From VXNE01 sp963665455 (GTDB taxonomy: Bacteria; Pseudomonadota; Gammaproteobacteria; Pseudomonadales; Azotimanducaceae): DNA of 64,000 bases. Both the position numbers and the translations under genes were made by a program. The notes under the pieces are model-generated. The model was not told the DNA's origin and made no database searches. It saw nothing but the letters and a program-made list of their open reading frames with translations. Below, in pieces: positions 44,588 through 55,817 of the stretch (its first letter is position 1; each line of letters begins with the position of its first letter). Location: positions 5,208,001-5,272,000 of the forward strand of contig OY762279.1 in assembly GCA_963665455.1 (NCBI GenBank), in the 5' to 3' direction.

Positions 44588-45958
44588 TTGCCGCAGGACG
44601 CCTCCGCGTCGCCCGGTAGCGCGGCCCCGTCCCGGCAACCGCCGTCCTCCGGCGGCCCGCCACGACCGCGGCACAACGCGTTGAACGAACGCAAACCCGT
44701 GCGGGTCGCACAGCCACGTCTCGACGAAGCGGTCTCTGCCAACGCCGTCACGGTCGTCGAGACCTTGCGCGACGCGGACTACGACGCCTATCTGGTCGGG
44801 GGTTGCGTCCGTGACCTCCTGCTCGGCCGGACCCCGAAGGATTTCGACGTCGCCACGGAAGCCACTCCGCAGGAGGTCAAGGCCGTCTTCCCCCGGGCGC
44901 GGCTGATCGGCCGCCGCTTCCGCATCGCGCACGTGCGCGTCCGCCGGGACCTGATCGAGGTGTCCACGTTCCGGCGCGGCAACGGACAGGACGACGCGGA
45001 GGTGGACGGCAACCACCTGTCGGAGGATGGCGTGCTTCTGCGCGACAACGTGTATGGCACGCTCGACGAGGACGCCTTCCGCCGCGACTTCACGGTCAAC
45101 GCGCTGTACTACGACCCCGTCGACGGCACCGTCCTCGACTACACGACGGGCCTGCGGGACATCGAAACCGAGACGCTGCGCATCATTGGCGACGATCCGG
45201 AGGCGCGCCTACGGGAGGATCCCGTGCGCATCTTGAGGGCGATGCGGTTCGCGGCCAAGCTGGGCTTCGACCTCGACGCTGGAACCCGGGACGCCATCGT
45301 GCCGATGTCCGAGTTGCTGACGGCCATTCCGCCGGCGCGACTGTTCGACGAGTTCAACAAGCTCTTCATGCACGGCCACGCGTTGGCGGCGTGGTCCCTG
45401 ATGTGGGAGTTCGGACTGCCGGAGATCCTGTTTCCACTGTCCGAGGACGACGATGGCCTCGTCCGGGCGGCGCTGCGCAGTACGGACGAGCGCATCGCCG
45501 AAGACAAGCCCGTTACACCGGGCTTCCTGCTCGCGGCCATGTGTTGGCCCGAGTTTCAGCGGCGGACGGCCCTGTCCGCGACGGCGAACAACGCCGCGGA
45601 CGAGCGCCTGAAGGCCGCCCACGGCGTCCTCGCCGAACAGCAACTGACGCTGGCCTTCCCGCGCCGGTTGTCCATGTTCGTGCGGGACGTATGGCGGCTG
45701 CAGACCAGTCTGGAGCGCCGCCCGCCGCGTGGCGTACAGCGCACGATGAGTCATCCCCGCTTCCGCGCCGCCTACGACTTCCTCGTGCTGCGGGCCGAGA
45801 TCGGCGAGGCGGATCCGGAGGTCGCGCGCTGGTGGACGGACGTGCAGGAGACGCCCGGCGAGGAAGGCGCATCGGCGGCCAACGCGGTGCGGCCCGCCGG
45901 ACGGCGCCGCCGACGCCGGCGTGGCCGGGGGCGCCCCAACGCCGAACCGGCCGTTTAG
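44588..45958 (+). CDS. pcnB: Poly(A) polymerase I
   Basis: About 456 residues. Adds 3' poly(A) tails that mark RNA for decay. The nucleotidyltransferase signature LVGGCVRDLLLGRTPKDFDVAT carries the catalytic Asp pair, followed by LIGRRFRIAHV, GVLLRDNVYGTLDEDAFRRDFTVNALYY and REDPVRILRAMRFAAKLGF. A very basic Arg-rich tail (RRRRRRRGRGRP) ends the protein. The start is uncertain: the open frame begins with a weak TTG, and another TTG lies at 44681. PcnB, PNPase, RNase T and Rho are all in this window. Confidence 0.9.
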   Translation: MPQDASASPGSAAPSRQPPSSGGPPRPRHNALNERKPVRVAQPRLDEAVSANAVTVVETLRDADYDAYLVGGCVRDLLLGRTPKDFDVATEATPQEVKAVFPRARLIGRRFRIAHVRVRRDLIEVSTFRRGNGQDDAEVDGNHLSEDGVLLRDNVYGTLDEDAFRRDFTVNALYYDPVDGTVLDYTTGLRDIETETLRIIGDDPEARLREDPVRILRAMRFAAKLGFDLDAGTRDAIVPMSELLTAIPPARLFDEFNKLFMHGHALAAWSLMWEFGLPEILFPLSEDDDGLVRAALRSTDERIAEDKPVTPGFLLAAMCWPEFQRRTALSATANNAADERLKAAHGVLAEQQLTLAFPRRLSMFVRDVWRLQTSLERRPPRGVQRTMSHPRFRAAYDFLVLRAEIGEADPEVARWWTDVQETPGEEGASAANAVRPAGRRRRRRRGRGRPNAEPAV

Positions 45959-45981
45959 GCCCCTTGGAGCCGCGTCACGCG

Positions 45982-46668
45982 ATGCCGGAGCGATCACGCG
46001 ACCGCGCCACCGCGGCCACCAGCGCCCAGGACCTGCCCCGGCACATCGCCGTCGAAGGCCCAATCGGAGTGGGCAAGACCACCTTGGCCACCCGTCTGGC
46101 GGAGACGCTGCACTACCCGCTGCTGCTCGAGCCCACTACCGAGAATCCCTTCCTGGATCGGTTCTATCGGGAGCGCCGCCGGCACGCCCTGCCCACGCAG
46201 CTTTTCTTCCTGCTGCACCGGGCGCGACAGGTGGCCGCCCTCGACGACGATCTCGTCGGGTCGGTGGTCGTCGCGGACTTCCTGATCGAAAAGGACCGCT
46301 TGTTCGCCGAAATCAATCTCGACGCCGACGAGCTCCTCCTCTACGAGCAGCTCTGGCGCAGCCTGGACATTCACCCGCCGACGCCGGATCTCGTCATCTA
46401 CCTCCACGCCCCGCCACCCGTACTCGTCGAGCGCATCCGCCGCCGCGGCGTCGACTTCGAACGGCACATCGACGACGACTACCTCACCGGCCTCTGCACC
46501 GCCTACACGAACTTCTTCCACCACTACAGCGCGGCCCCGCTCCTCATCGTCAACGCCGCCGAGATCGACTTCGCCCATGACGACCGGCACTTCGAGGCGC
46601 TGTTCGACCAACTGCGGGACTTCGACGGGGTGCGCAAGTACTTCAATCCCAATCCGACGCTGCTGTAG
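45982..46668 (+). CDS. Deoxynucleoside kinase-family protein at the folK position
   Basis: 228 residues. P-loop EGPIGVGKTTLA, then ENPFLDRFYRERRRHALPTQLFFLLHRARQ, the DFLIEKDRLFA segment (counterpart of the dNK DRS region), DLVIYLHAPP and the arginine LID RIRRRGVDFERHIDDDYL. These match the dCK/dGK/TK2-like family that phosphorylates deoxynucleosides. Pseudomonas has folK between pcnB and panB; no HPPK signature is seen here. The stop codon TAG is the first three bases of the hairpin that opens the array downstream. Confidence 0.87.
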   Translation: MPERSRDRATAATSAQDLPRHIAVEGPIGVGKTTLATRLAETLHYPLLLEPTTENPFLDRFYRERRRHALPTQLFFLLHRARQVAALDDDLVGSVVVADFLIEKDRLFAEINLDADELLLYEQLWRSLDIHPPTPDLVIYLHAPPPVLVERIRRRGVDFERHIDDDYLTGLCTAYTNFFHHYSAAPLLIVNAAEIDFAHDDRHFEALFDQLRDFDGVRKYFNPNPTLL

Positions 46669-46817
46669 GGAAGGTCTGAACAAGACCTTCCCTAGTGCGG
46701 CACTTACGATGTGCCGCCAGATTCGATGGCGTAAGCCATTGAATCTGTGGAGCAAGCCGAAACCGCGCTTTTGGCTTGCGACCTGAACAAGTCCATGGAC
46801 GGACTTGTTCAGAGGTC
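46666..46817. repeat. Array of five consecutive hairpins between the kinase gene and panB
   Basis: Five near-perfect hairpins lie almost end to end. (1) 46666-46694, 12-bp perfect stem, 5-base loop. (2) 46697-46717, 7-bp perfect stem. (3) 46719-46746, 12 bp with one G-T pair, loop GTAA. (4) 46752-46779, 11 bp with one G-T pair. (5) 46783-46812, 12-bp perfect stem, closed by GAC/GTC. The sequence TCTGAACAAG(A/T)CC occurs at 46675-46687 and, inverted, at 46801-46813, so the array may be a 139-bp mini-element with short terminal repeats. Hairpin 1 includes the kinase stop codon and probably blocks 3' decay or terminates. No ORF fits. The remaining 90 bases to panB show only its AGGGA ribosome-binding site. 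Confidence 0.8.
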
Positions 46818-46907
46818 ACGTAGCGCGCGGCGGACGCGGGACCGGCGCACCCTCTCCCACGGGATGCGCGTATATTGGAACCTGAAGCATCACTAGGGAC
46901 AGCGACC

Positions 46908-47729
46908 ATGAGCAGCCAGGCCCGCGCGAGGCCCGTGTCCATCCCGACGCTGAACGCCATGAAGCGGCGGGGCGAGAAGTTCGCCGCGTTGACGGCCTAC
47001 GACGCCATGTTCGCCGAGCTGATCAGCAGCGCCGGGGTCGATGTGCTGCTGGTGGGCGACTCCCTCGGCATGGTGCTACAGGGCCACGACAGCACCCTGC
47101 CGGTCACCCTCGAGGACGTCATCTACCACATGCAGTGCGTGAAGGCCGGCAACCAGGGCAGCCTGATCATGGCCGATCTCCCCTTCATGACGTATGCCTC
47201 CGAGGCGCAGTCCCTGGAGAGCGCCGCAGCCCTCATGCGCGCCGGCGCGCACATGGTCAAGCTCGAGGGCGGCGCGTGGCTCGCGGAATCGACGCGCCTG
47301 CTGACGGAGCGCGGCATTCCGGTCTGCGCGCACATGGGCCTGACGCCCCAATCGATCAACCGGCTCGGGGGCTACCGGGTGCAGGGCCGCAACCCCGACA
47401 AGGCAAACGCCATCATCGAGGAAGCGAAGATCCTCGAGGACTCCGGCGCCTCCATCCTGCTGCTCGAATGCGTGCCCGTCGAACTAGGGAAGACGATCAC
47501 CGAGCGGGTCGACGTGCCCGTCATCGGGATCGGCGCGGGACCGCACACCGATGGCCAGATCATGGTCATGCACGACATGCTCGGGCTCACGCCCTCGATC
47601 CTGAAGCCACCCAAGTTCGTCAAGAACTTCCTGCCGGAGAGCACGGGCGGGATCCCCGGCGCGTTCGAGGCCTACGTGACCGCGGTGAAGGAGGGCCGGT
47701 TCCCCGCTCCGGAACACTGCTTTACCTGA
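46908..47729 (+). CDS. panB: Ketopantoate hydroxymethyltransferase
   Basis: 273 residues. Adds a hydroxymethyl group from methylene-THF to 2-oxoisovalerate, the first step of pantothenate synthesis. The metal site is in VLLVGDSLGMV; HDSTLPVTLEDV, VKLEGG and CAHMGLTPQS are family motifs, with the catalytic Glu in LLLECVP. The start has AGGGA 8 bases upstream. Followed by panC 18 bases on; panD, next in Pseudomonas, is absent. Confidence 0.97.
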   Translation: MSSQARARPVSIPTLNAMKRRGEKFAALTAYDAMFAELISSAGVDVLLVGDSLGMVLQGHDSTLPVTLEDVIYHMQCVKAGNQGSLIMADLPFMTYASEAQSLESAAALMRAGAHMVKLEGGAWLAESTRLLTERGIPVCAHMGLTPQSINRLGGYRVQGRNPDKANAIIEEAKILEDSGASILLLECVPVELGKTITERVDVPVIGIGAGPHTDGQIMVMHDMLGLTPSILKPPKFVKNFLPESTGGIPGAFEAYVTAVKEGRFPAPEHCFT

Positions 47730-47747
47730 CCGGCCCGCCCACACTCG

Positions 47748-48596
47748 ATGCTCGTCGCACGCACCACCCACGCCCTGCGCACGGCGCTCGCCGACCGGCG
47801 CGGCGCGGGCCGCGTCGGCTTGGTGCCCACCATGGGGAACCTGCACGCGGGACACCTAGCGTTGGCGACCGTTGCCGCCACCGAGTGCCAGGCCACCGTG
47901 GCCTCCATCTTCGTCAATCCCCTCCAGTTCGGCGCCGGCGAGGACTTTGAGAGCTATCCGCGCACCTTCGACGACGACGCGGCCCAACTGGAAGCCCACG
48001 GCATCGACATCCTGTTCGCGCCCACCGTGGACGAGGTATATCCGGACGGGCGCGACGACACCGTCGTCGTCACGGTACCGGGCCTGTCGCGGCTCCTCTG
48101 CGGGGCGAACCGGCCGGGCCACTTCGACGGGGTCGCGACGGTGGTGACGAAGCTCCTCAACATGGCCGGCCCGGACCGCGCGTACTTCGGCGAAAAGGAC
48201 TGGCAGCAGCTCGTGCTGATCCAGACCATGGCGCGGGGCCTCGACCTGCCCGTGGACATCGTCGGCGTGCCCACGGTGCGGGCGCCGGACGGGCTCGCCC
48301 TGTCGAGCCGCAACCAATATCTCTCGAGCACCGAGCGCGAGGTCGCCCCCGTGCTCCACCGCACCCTCGTGGAGCTCCGCGAGGCCGTCGCCGGCGGCGA
48401 CCGGGAGTTCGGGGCACTGGAGGAACGCGGCCGCGGGAGGCTCGCCGGGGCCGGCTTCGACGTGGACTACGTCTCCATTCGGGATGCCCGGACGCTGCGC
48501 GAACCGGGTGCGCACGGCAATCCGCTCCGCATACTCGCCGCCGCGCGGCTCGGCCGCGCCCGCCTCATCGACAACGTGGGCGTCGACGCCGGGTGA
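47748..48596 (+). CDS. panC: Pantothenate synthetase
   Basis: 282 residues. ATP-dependent ligation of pantoate and beta-alanine. Motifs: VPTMGNLHAGHLAL (HIGH-type), SIFVNPLQFGAGEDF, YFGEKDWQQL and LALSSRNQYLS. The stop overlaps the pgi GTG start (GTGA, 48593-48596), so a coenzyme A precursor gene is translationally linked to a glycolytic gene, in the Pseudomonas order but without panD. Confidence 0.97.
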   Translation: MLVARTTHALRTALADRRGAGRVGLVPTMGNLHAGHLALATVAATECQATVASIFVNPLQFGAGEDFESYPRTFDDDAAQLEAHGIDILFAPTVDEVYPDGRDDTVVVTVPGLSRLLCGANRPGHFDGVATVVTKLLNMAGPDRAYFGEKDWQQLVLIQTMARGLDLPVDIVGVPTVRAPDGLALSSRNQYLSSTEREVAPVLHRTLVELREAVAGGDREFGALEERGRGRLAGAGFDVDYVSIRDARTLREPGAHGNPLRILAAARLGRARLIDNVGVDAG

Positions 48597-50185
48597 AGGA
48601 TCGCATCGACGAAACCCGGGACGCCTGGCAGCACTTGGGTGTCTTGGCGACCGAGACCGTCCGCACGCATCTGCGCGACCTCGCCGACGATCCCGCGCGG
48701 TTCGCCGCGATGAGCCTGCGCGTTGGGCCCTTGTTGATCGACTTTTCCCGGCAACGCGCCACCACCGCCGTCGTGGCCGCCCTCGTCGCCCTGGCTCGGG
48801 AGCGACGACTGGAGCAGGCCATCGACCATCTGTTCGCCGGCGCGGACGTGAACGTCAACGAAGGTCGCCCCGCGCTGCACACGGCGTTGCGCGCCCCCAC
48901 CGACGAGCAACCCCCGGACGTGCGCACCGAGATCGAAACGACGCGCGGATGCATGCTCGACATGGCGGAGCGCGTCCGGCGCGGGCAGTGGCGGGGCGTG
49001 TCGGGAAGGCCCGTGCGCAATGTCGTCCACATCGGCATCGGCGGATCGCACCTGGGGCCCGAACTCGCGGTGGGGGCGCTACGCGACGTGGGGGCACATC
49101 CCGACATCCGCTTCCTCGCCAACATCGACGGCGATGCCGCCGTCGAGGCGTTGCGCGGCCTCGACCCGGAGGAAACGCTGTTCGTCGTCGCCTCCAAGTC
49201 CTTCGATACCCAGGAGACCCTGGCGAACGCCCGCCATGCCCGAAGCTGGCTCCTCGAGCGCACGGGACGCGCCGATGCCGTGGCCCGGCACTTCGTGGCC
49301 GTGACCGCGAATACCGGGGCCGCGGCGACCTTCGGCGTGCCGCCCGAGCACGTGCTACCCATGTGGGAGTGGGTGGGGGGTCGTTTCGCGCTCTGGTCCG
49401 CGGTGGGCCTTTCCGTGGCCATCGGCATCGGCGCGGCCGGCTTTCGGGAGCTCCTGGCCGGCGCGCACGACATGGACCGCCACTTTCGCTCCACGCGCTT
49501 CGAGCGCAACGCTCCGCTACTGCTCGCACTCTTCGGCATCTGGAACAGCAACTTCCTCGGTGCGGGGACCCACGCAGTACTGCCCTACGACCGCCGCCTG
49601 GCGGCCCTCCCGCCCTACCTGCAACAACTGGAGATGGAGAGCAACGGGAAGTCCGTGCGCAGCGACGGGGCGCGGTCGGATGCGCACACCGCGCCGGTGG
49701 TCTGGGGCGGCGAGGAGACCAACGGCCAACACGCCTTCCATCAACTCCTGCACCAGGGCACGCGCTCGTTCAGCGCCGACTTCATCGCGGTGGCGGAGCC
49801 CGGTCACGACCTCGCCGCGCACCACCGCTGGCTGCTCGCGAACTGCCTGGGCCAGGCCAGCGCCATGTTGCGGGGGCGCGAGACACCGGAAGATGGGCGC
49901 GACCCCCTCGACCCCCACCGGGCCGTCCCCGGCAACCGGGCCACCACGACCATTCTCCTCGACGCCCTGACCCCGCGCAGCCTCGGCGCCTTGCTCGCCC
50001 TCTACGAACACAAGGTGTTCGCACAGGCCACCCTCTGGGGCATCAATCCCTTCGACCAATGGGGGGTGGAACTCGGCAAGCAGTTGGCCGGGGACCTGTT
50101 CGCCGCGCTTGCCGGGGGCTCGTTGGCCGGCGTGGACGCGACCGCGGCGGGCCTCGTCGACGAGTTGCGCAAACGCGGGCGGTGA
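48593..50185 (+). CDS. pgi: Glucose-6-phosphate isomerase
   Basis: 530 residues from GTG. Interconverts glucose-6-P and fructose-6-P. Signatures: VHIGIGGSHLGPELA, VASKSFDTQET, EMESNGKSV, WGGEETNGQHAFHQLLHQG, which holds the ring-opening His region, and KVFAQATLWGINPFDQWGVELGK. Typical length is about 550. It lies between panC and acs as in Pseudomonas. Confidence 0.96.
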   Translation: MKDRIDETRDAWQHLGVLATETVRTHLRDLADDPARFAAMSLRVGPLLIDFSRQRATTAVVAALVALARERRLEQAIDHLFAGADVNVNEGRPALHTALRAPTDEQPPDVRTEIETTRGCMLDMAERVRRGQWRGVSGRPVRNVVHIGIGGSHLGPELAVGALRDVGAHPDIRFLANIDGDAAVEALRGLDPEETLFVVASKSFDTQETLANARHARSWLLERTGRADAVARHFVAVTANTGAAATFGVPPEHVLPMWEWVGGRFALWSAVGLSVAIGIGAAGFRELLAGAHDMDRHFRSTRFERNAPLLLALFGIWNSNFLGAGTHAVLPYDRRLAALPPYLQQLEMESNGKSVRSDGARSDAHTAPVVWGGEETNGQHAFHQLLHQGTRSFSADFIAVAEPGHDLAAHHRWLLANCLGQASAMLRGRETPEDGRDPLDPHRAVPGNRATTTILLDALTPRSLGALLALYEHKVFAQATLWGINPFDQWGVELGKQLAGDLFAALAGGSLAGVDATAAGLVDELRKRGR

Positions 50186-50271
50186 CGGCTCGAGGGCGTC
50201 TCGGCGCTTGAAGTCCCCCCGCCGCTTCGGCAAAGCTATCGCCAGCGTCTGACTCCCCTCGAGGCAACCCC

Positions 50272-52209
<1,938 letters not shown>

Positions 52210-52245
52210 CGCCGCCCCGGCTTCACCCGGCCGATAGTGCCTTCC

Positions 52246-54345
52246 CTATGCCGACGCGGCGTAGTTCGGCACCTCCTTGATGGAGAGCTTGATGCGGCCG
52301 CGTTGATCGACATCGAGCACCACCACGTCCACGTCCTGACCCTCCTCCAGGTAGTCGCTCACCTTCTCGACGCGCTCCTTGGCGACCTCGGAGATGTGCA
52401 GCAGGCCGTCCTTGCCCGGCAGGATGTTGACGAACGCGCCGTAGTCGACGATCCGCGCGACCTTGCCGTTGTAGATCCTGCCCACCTCGGCCTCCGCCGT
52501 GATCTCCTCGACCCGCGCCACCGCGGCGTCCCGGGAGGTCCGGTCCTCGCCGTAGATGCGCACCGTGCCGTCGTCCTCGACGTCCACTTCCGCACCCGTC
52601 TCGTCGACGATGGAGCGGATCGTGGCGCCGCCCTTGCCGATGATGTCGCGGATCTTGTCCGGGTTGACCTTGAGCAACACGAGCGAAGGCGCGTTGTCCG
52701 CGAGGCTCGCCCGGGGCGCGTCGATCACCTGGTTCATCTCGGCGAGGATGTGCTGGCGCGCGGCGAGGGCCTGTTCGAGCGCCACCTCCATGATCTCCTC
52801 GGTGATCCCGTCGATCTTGATGTCCATCTGCAGGGCGGTCACGCCGTCCGCGGTCCCCGCGACCTTGAAGTCCATGTCGCCGAGGTGATCCTCGTCCCCG
52901 AGGATGTCCGTCAGGACCGCGAAGCGCTCCCCGTCCTTGACCAAGCCCATCGCGACGCCGGCGACGGCCGCGCGGAGCGGCACCCCGGCATCCATGAGCG
53001 CGAGGGACGCCCCGCACACGCTGGCCATCGAACTCGAACCGTTGCTCTCCGTGATCTCGGACACCACCCGCACCGTGTAGGGGAACGCCTCGGGATCGGG
53101 CAGCAGGGCCGTGAGGCCGCGTCGGGCCAAGCGGCCGTGGCCGATCTCGCGCCGCTTCGGGGCCCCCAGGAACCCCGCCTCGCCCACGCTGTAGGGCGGG
53201 AAGTTGTAGTGGAGCATGAACTGGTCCTTGTAGGTTCCGTGCAGGGTCTCCACCAGCGCCGCGTCGCGTAGGGTGCCGAGGGTCGCCGTCACGATCGCCT
53301 GGGTCTCTCCCCGGGTGAACATCGCCGACCCGTGCGTGCGGGGTAGCAGGCCGACATCGACGGTGATCGGCCGCACGGTCGTACGGTCGCGCCCGTCGAT
53401 GCGCGGCTCGCCGGCGAGCACGCGGTCGCGCACGACGCCCTTCTCCAACCGGGAGAACTCCTCCCGCACCGCGGACGCGTTCGGGTCGCCTTCTCCGCCC
53501 GTGGCGATTTCGGCGACGGCCTGGGCCCGCAAGGCCCCCAGGGCGCCCTGCCGTTCCTGCTTGTCCGTGACGCGGTAGGCGTCTCCGACCCCTTCGCCCA
53601 CGCAGGCCGCGACGCGGTCGGCGAGCTCGGTGTCCGGCGCCGGCGGCGTCCAGTCCCACTTCGGCTTGCCCGCCTCCGCGGTCAGTTCCTCGATGGCGCG
53701 GATGGCCACCTGCATCTCCTGGTGCGCATAGAGCACGCCGCCGAGCATCTGGTCCTCGCTGAGTTCCTCCGCCTCGGACTCGACCATCAGCACCGCCGAG
53801 GCGGTGCCGGCGACCACCATGTTCAACGCGGACGTTTCGAGGGTCTCGACGCTCGGGTTGAGCAGATAGGAGCCCTCGCTATAGCCCACCCGGGCCGCGC
53901 CGATCGGTCCGCCGAAGGGTGCCCCGGACAGCGACAGCGCGGCGGATGCGCCGAGCATGGCGACGATGTCCGGGTCCATCTCCCGTTCCACGGACATCAC
54001 CGTGCAGATCACCTGCACCTCGTTCATGAAGCCCTTGGGAAACAACGGCCGGATGGGCCGGTCGATGAGCCGGCACGTGAGCGTTTCCTTTTCCGTCGGG
54101 CGCCCTTCGCGCCGCGGGAATCCGCCCGGAATCTTGCCGGTGGCGTACATCTTCTCTTCGTAGTTGACCGTCAGGGGGAAGAACCCCTGGTCCGGCCTGG
54201 GCTCCGCCACGACGACGGCCGTGCAGAGCACCACCGTGTCGCCCATGGAGGCCAACACGCTGCCCGTGGCCTGCCGGGCCACGCGGTTTGCTTCAAGGAC
54301 GACCCGATGGTCGCCGTACTGGAATTCCTTTCTGACTGGATTCAA
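52246..54345 (-). CDS. pnp: Polyribonucleotide nucleotidyltransferase (PNPase)
   Basis: 699 residues from TTG, chosen because AAGGGAGAAG lies 7 bases upstream and it yields the family start (NPVRKEFQYGDH). Two RNase PH domains (catalytic region DGVTALQMDIKIDGIT), a KH domain with IIGKGGATIRSI and a C-terminal S1 domain (GRIYNGKVARIVDYGAFVNILPGKDGLLHIS). Processive phosphorolytic 3'-5' exonuclease. It follows rpsO on the same strand after a 156-base leader; in E. coli this leader is the RNase III/PNPase autoregulation site, but no strong stem was evident by eye. Confidence 0.97.
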   Translation of the reverse strand: MNPVRKEFQYGDHRVVLEANRVARQATGSVLASMGDTVVLCTAVVVAEPRPDQGFFPLTVNYEEKMYATGKIPGGFPRREGRPTEKETLTCRLIDRPIRPLFPKGFMNEVQVICTVMSVEREMDPDIVAMLGASAALSLSGAPFGGPIGAARVGYSEGSYLLNPSVETLETSALNMVVAGTASAVLMVESEAEELSEDQMLGGVLYAHQEMQVAIRAIEELTAEAGKPKWDWTPPAPDTELADRVAACVGEGVGDAYRVTDKQERQGALGALRAQAVAEIATGGEGDPNASAVREEFSRLEKGVVRDRVLAGEPRIDGRDRTTVRPITVDVGLLPRTHGSAMFTRGETQAIVTATLGTLRDAALVETLHGTYKDQFMLHYNFPPYSVGEAGFLGAPKRREIGHGRLARRGLTALLPDPEAFPYTVRVVSEITESNGSSSMASVCGASLALMDAGVPLRAAVAGVAMGLVKDGERFAVLTDILGDEDHLGDMDFKVAGTADGVTALQMDIKIDGITEEIMEVALEQALAARQHILAEMNQVIDAPRASLADNAPSLVLLKVNPDKIRDIIGKGGATIRSIVDETGAEVDVEDDGTVRIYGEDRTSRDAAVARVEEITAEAEVGRIYNGKVARIVDYGAFVNILPGKDGLLHISEVAKERVEKVSDYLEEGQDVDVVVLDVDQRGRIKLSIKEVPNYAASA

Positions 54346-54501
54346 TGTCTTCTCCCTTGGAGCGGGGGCCGGCCCTACTGCTTCGTGACCGGCATCGCGG
54401 CATGCGCCGACGATGGCCGGGAGCAAGCGCGCCCACCCCGTGAATGTACTTCTGTTTGGCGAGGGCCCAGCCCCCGCCCTGCGTGCGACACCAAGGAACC
54501 T

Positions 54502-54771
54502 CTAGCGCCTCAGCCCGAGCCGCTGGATCAGCGCCCGGTAGCGGCCATCGTCCTTGCCGCGCAGGTAGTCGAGCAGCTTGCGCCGCTGACCCACCATGCG
54601 AATCAAACCGCGGCGCGAATGGTGGTCCTTGCCGTGGTCGCGGAAATGCTGCTGCAGCGCGTTGATGTTGTGCGTCAGCAGCGCCACTTGTACCTCGGGC
54701 GATCCCGTGTCGTTCTCGCTACGTCGATGTTCCTCGACGATCGCCCGCTTTGCTTCGGCCGTCAGCGCCAT
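54502..54771 (-). CDS. rpsO: 30S ribosomal protein S15
   Basis: 89 residues, standard length. Motifs: GSPEVQVALLTHNINALQQHF, HHSRRGLIRMVGQRRKLLDYL and the C-terminal YRALIQRLGLR. Binds 16S rRNA at the central-domain three-way junction. Frame extends upstream but the family start is MALTAEAK. Encoded between truB and pnp as in E. coli and Pseudomonas. Confidence 0.97.
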   Translation of the reverse strand: MALTAEAKRAIVEEHRRSENDTGSPEVQVALLTHNINALQQHFRDHGKDHHSRRGLIRMVGQRRKLLDYLRGKDDGRYRALIQRLGLRR

Positions 54772-54854
54772 GCGTCCTTCTCCATTTCTGTTCGCTGTGC
54801 CTGTTCTTTCATCCATCGGGAATCGCTCCACCCATCGGGAACCACTCCCGGCCG

Positions 54855-55817
54855 TCACCGATCCGGAATCAGCCGTCTGGGCGCGACCCGTCCGTCGTCC
54901 AGAATCTCCCCGACCCCCAGGAACCGCTCCCCGCACGCGGTGTCGGCCGCGCCGGATGCCCCGTCGCCCGCGCCTTCCCCGGCGGAGGCCTCGCACAAGC
55001 GCACCCACCCCGCCGTCGGCGCATGGGGGACGATCACCGGCTGGCCCTGCCGCAGATAGTAAGCGGTGTGGTCCGTCAGGGTCACGGCCGGCCACTGCCG
55101 CACGGCGCTCGAGGTCGGTTGCAGCAGTTCGTCGAGCCGCCGCTCCGCGTCCGCTTCGCGCAACGTCTCGAACGTCACCAAGTCGTCCTCGCCGAAGGGG
55201 CCGGCCAGCGTGCGCCGCAGGTCCGTAACGTGTGCGCCGCAGCCCAGCATCTCGCCGAGTTCGTGGACGATGCAGCGCACGTAGGTGCCCTTGCTGCAAT
55301 GCACGTCCAGGGTGAGCGCGTCGCCGTCGAGGGCCACGAGCTCGTTCGCATAGACGGTGATCGGGCGCGCCTTGCGTTCAACCTCGACGCCCTGACGCGC
55401 GAGCTTGTAGAGCGGCTGGCCGTGGTGCTTGATGGCCGAGAACATCGAGGGCACCTGTTCTATCTCGCCCCGAAACGCCGCCAACGCCCGCTCCACCGTC
55501 CGCCGCGACACCCGCCCCACCGGGCGCTCCTCGACGACGCTGCCGTCCGCGTCGCCGCTATCGGTGCTGACGCCAAGGCGCACCTCCGCCAGGTAGCGCT
55601 TGTCCGAATCGAGCAGGAACTGCGAGAACCGCGTCGCCGCCCCGAAACACAGCGGCAACACCCCCGTTGCGAGCGGGTCCAGACTGCCGGTGTGGCCCAC
55701 CTTGCGCGCCCGGAACAACCGCTTCGCCTCCTGCACGGCCCCGTTCGAACTCATGCCCTTCGGCTTGTCGAGGGCCAACACCCCCGACACGTCGCGGCCT
55801 CTCCCTCGGCGTCCCAT
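54855..55817 (-). CDS. truB: tRNA pseudouridine-55 synthase
   Basis: 320 residues. Makes pseudouridine 55 in the T-loop of tRNA. Motif I LDKPKGMSSN, motif II HTGSLDPLATGVLPLC with the catalytic Asp, ADGSVVEERP region, the KxxxYxxAR-type GQPLYKLARQGVEVER and CSKGTYVRCIVHELGEMLG. The ATG overlaps the rbfA stop by one base (TGATG). A proline/alanine/glycine-rich insert near the C-terminus (SAGEGAGDGASGAADT) is unusual. Confidence 0.95.
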   Translation of the reverse strand: MGRRGRGRDVSGVLALDKPKGMSSNGAVQEAKRLFRARKVGHTGSLDPLATGVLPLCFGAATRFSQFLLDSDKRYLAEVRLGVSTDSGDADGSVVEERPVGRVSRRTVERALAAFRGEIEQVPSMFSAIKHHGQPLYKLARQGVEVERKARPITVYANELVALDGDALTLDVHCSKGTYVRCIVHELGEMLGCGAHVTDLRRTLAGPFGEDDLVTFETLREADAERRLDELLQPTSSAVRQWPAVTLTDHTAYYLRQGQPVIVPHAPTAGWVRLCEASAGEGAGDGASGAADTACGERFLGVGEILDDGRVAPRRLIPDR

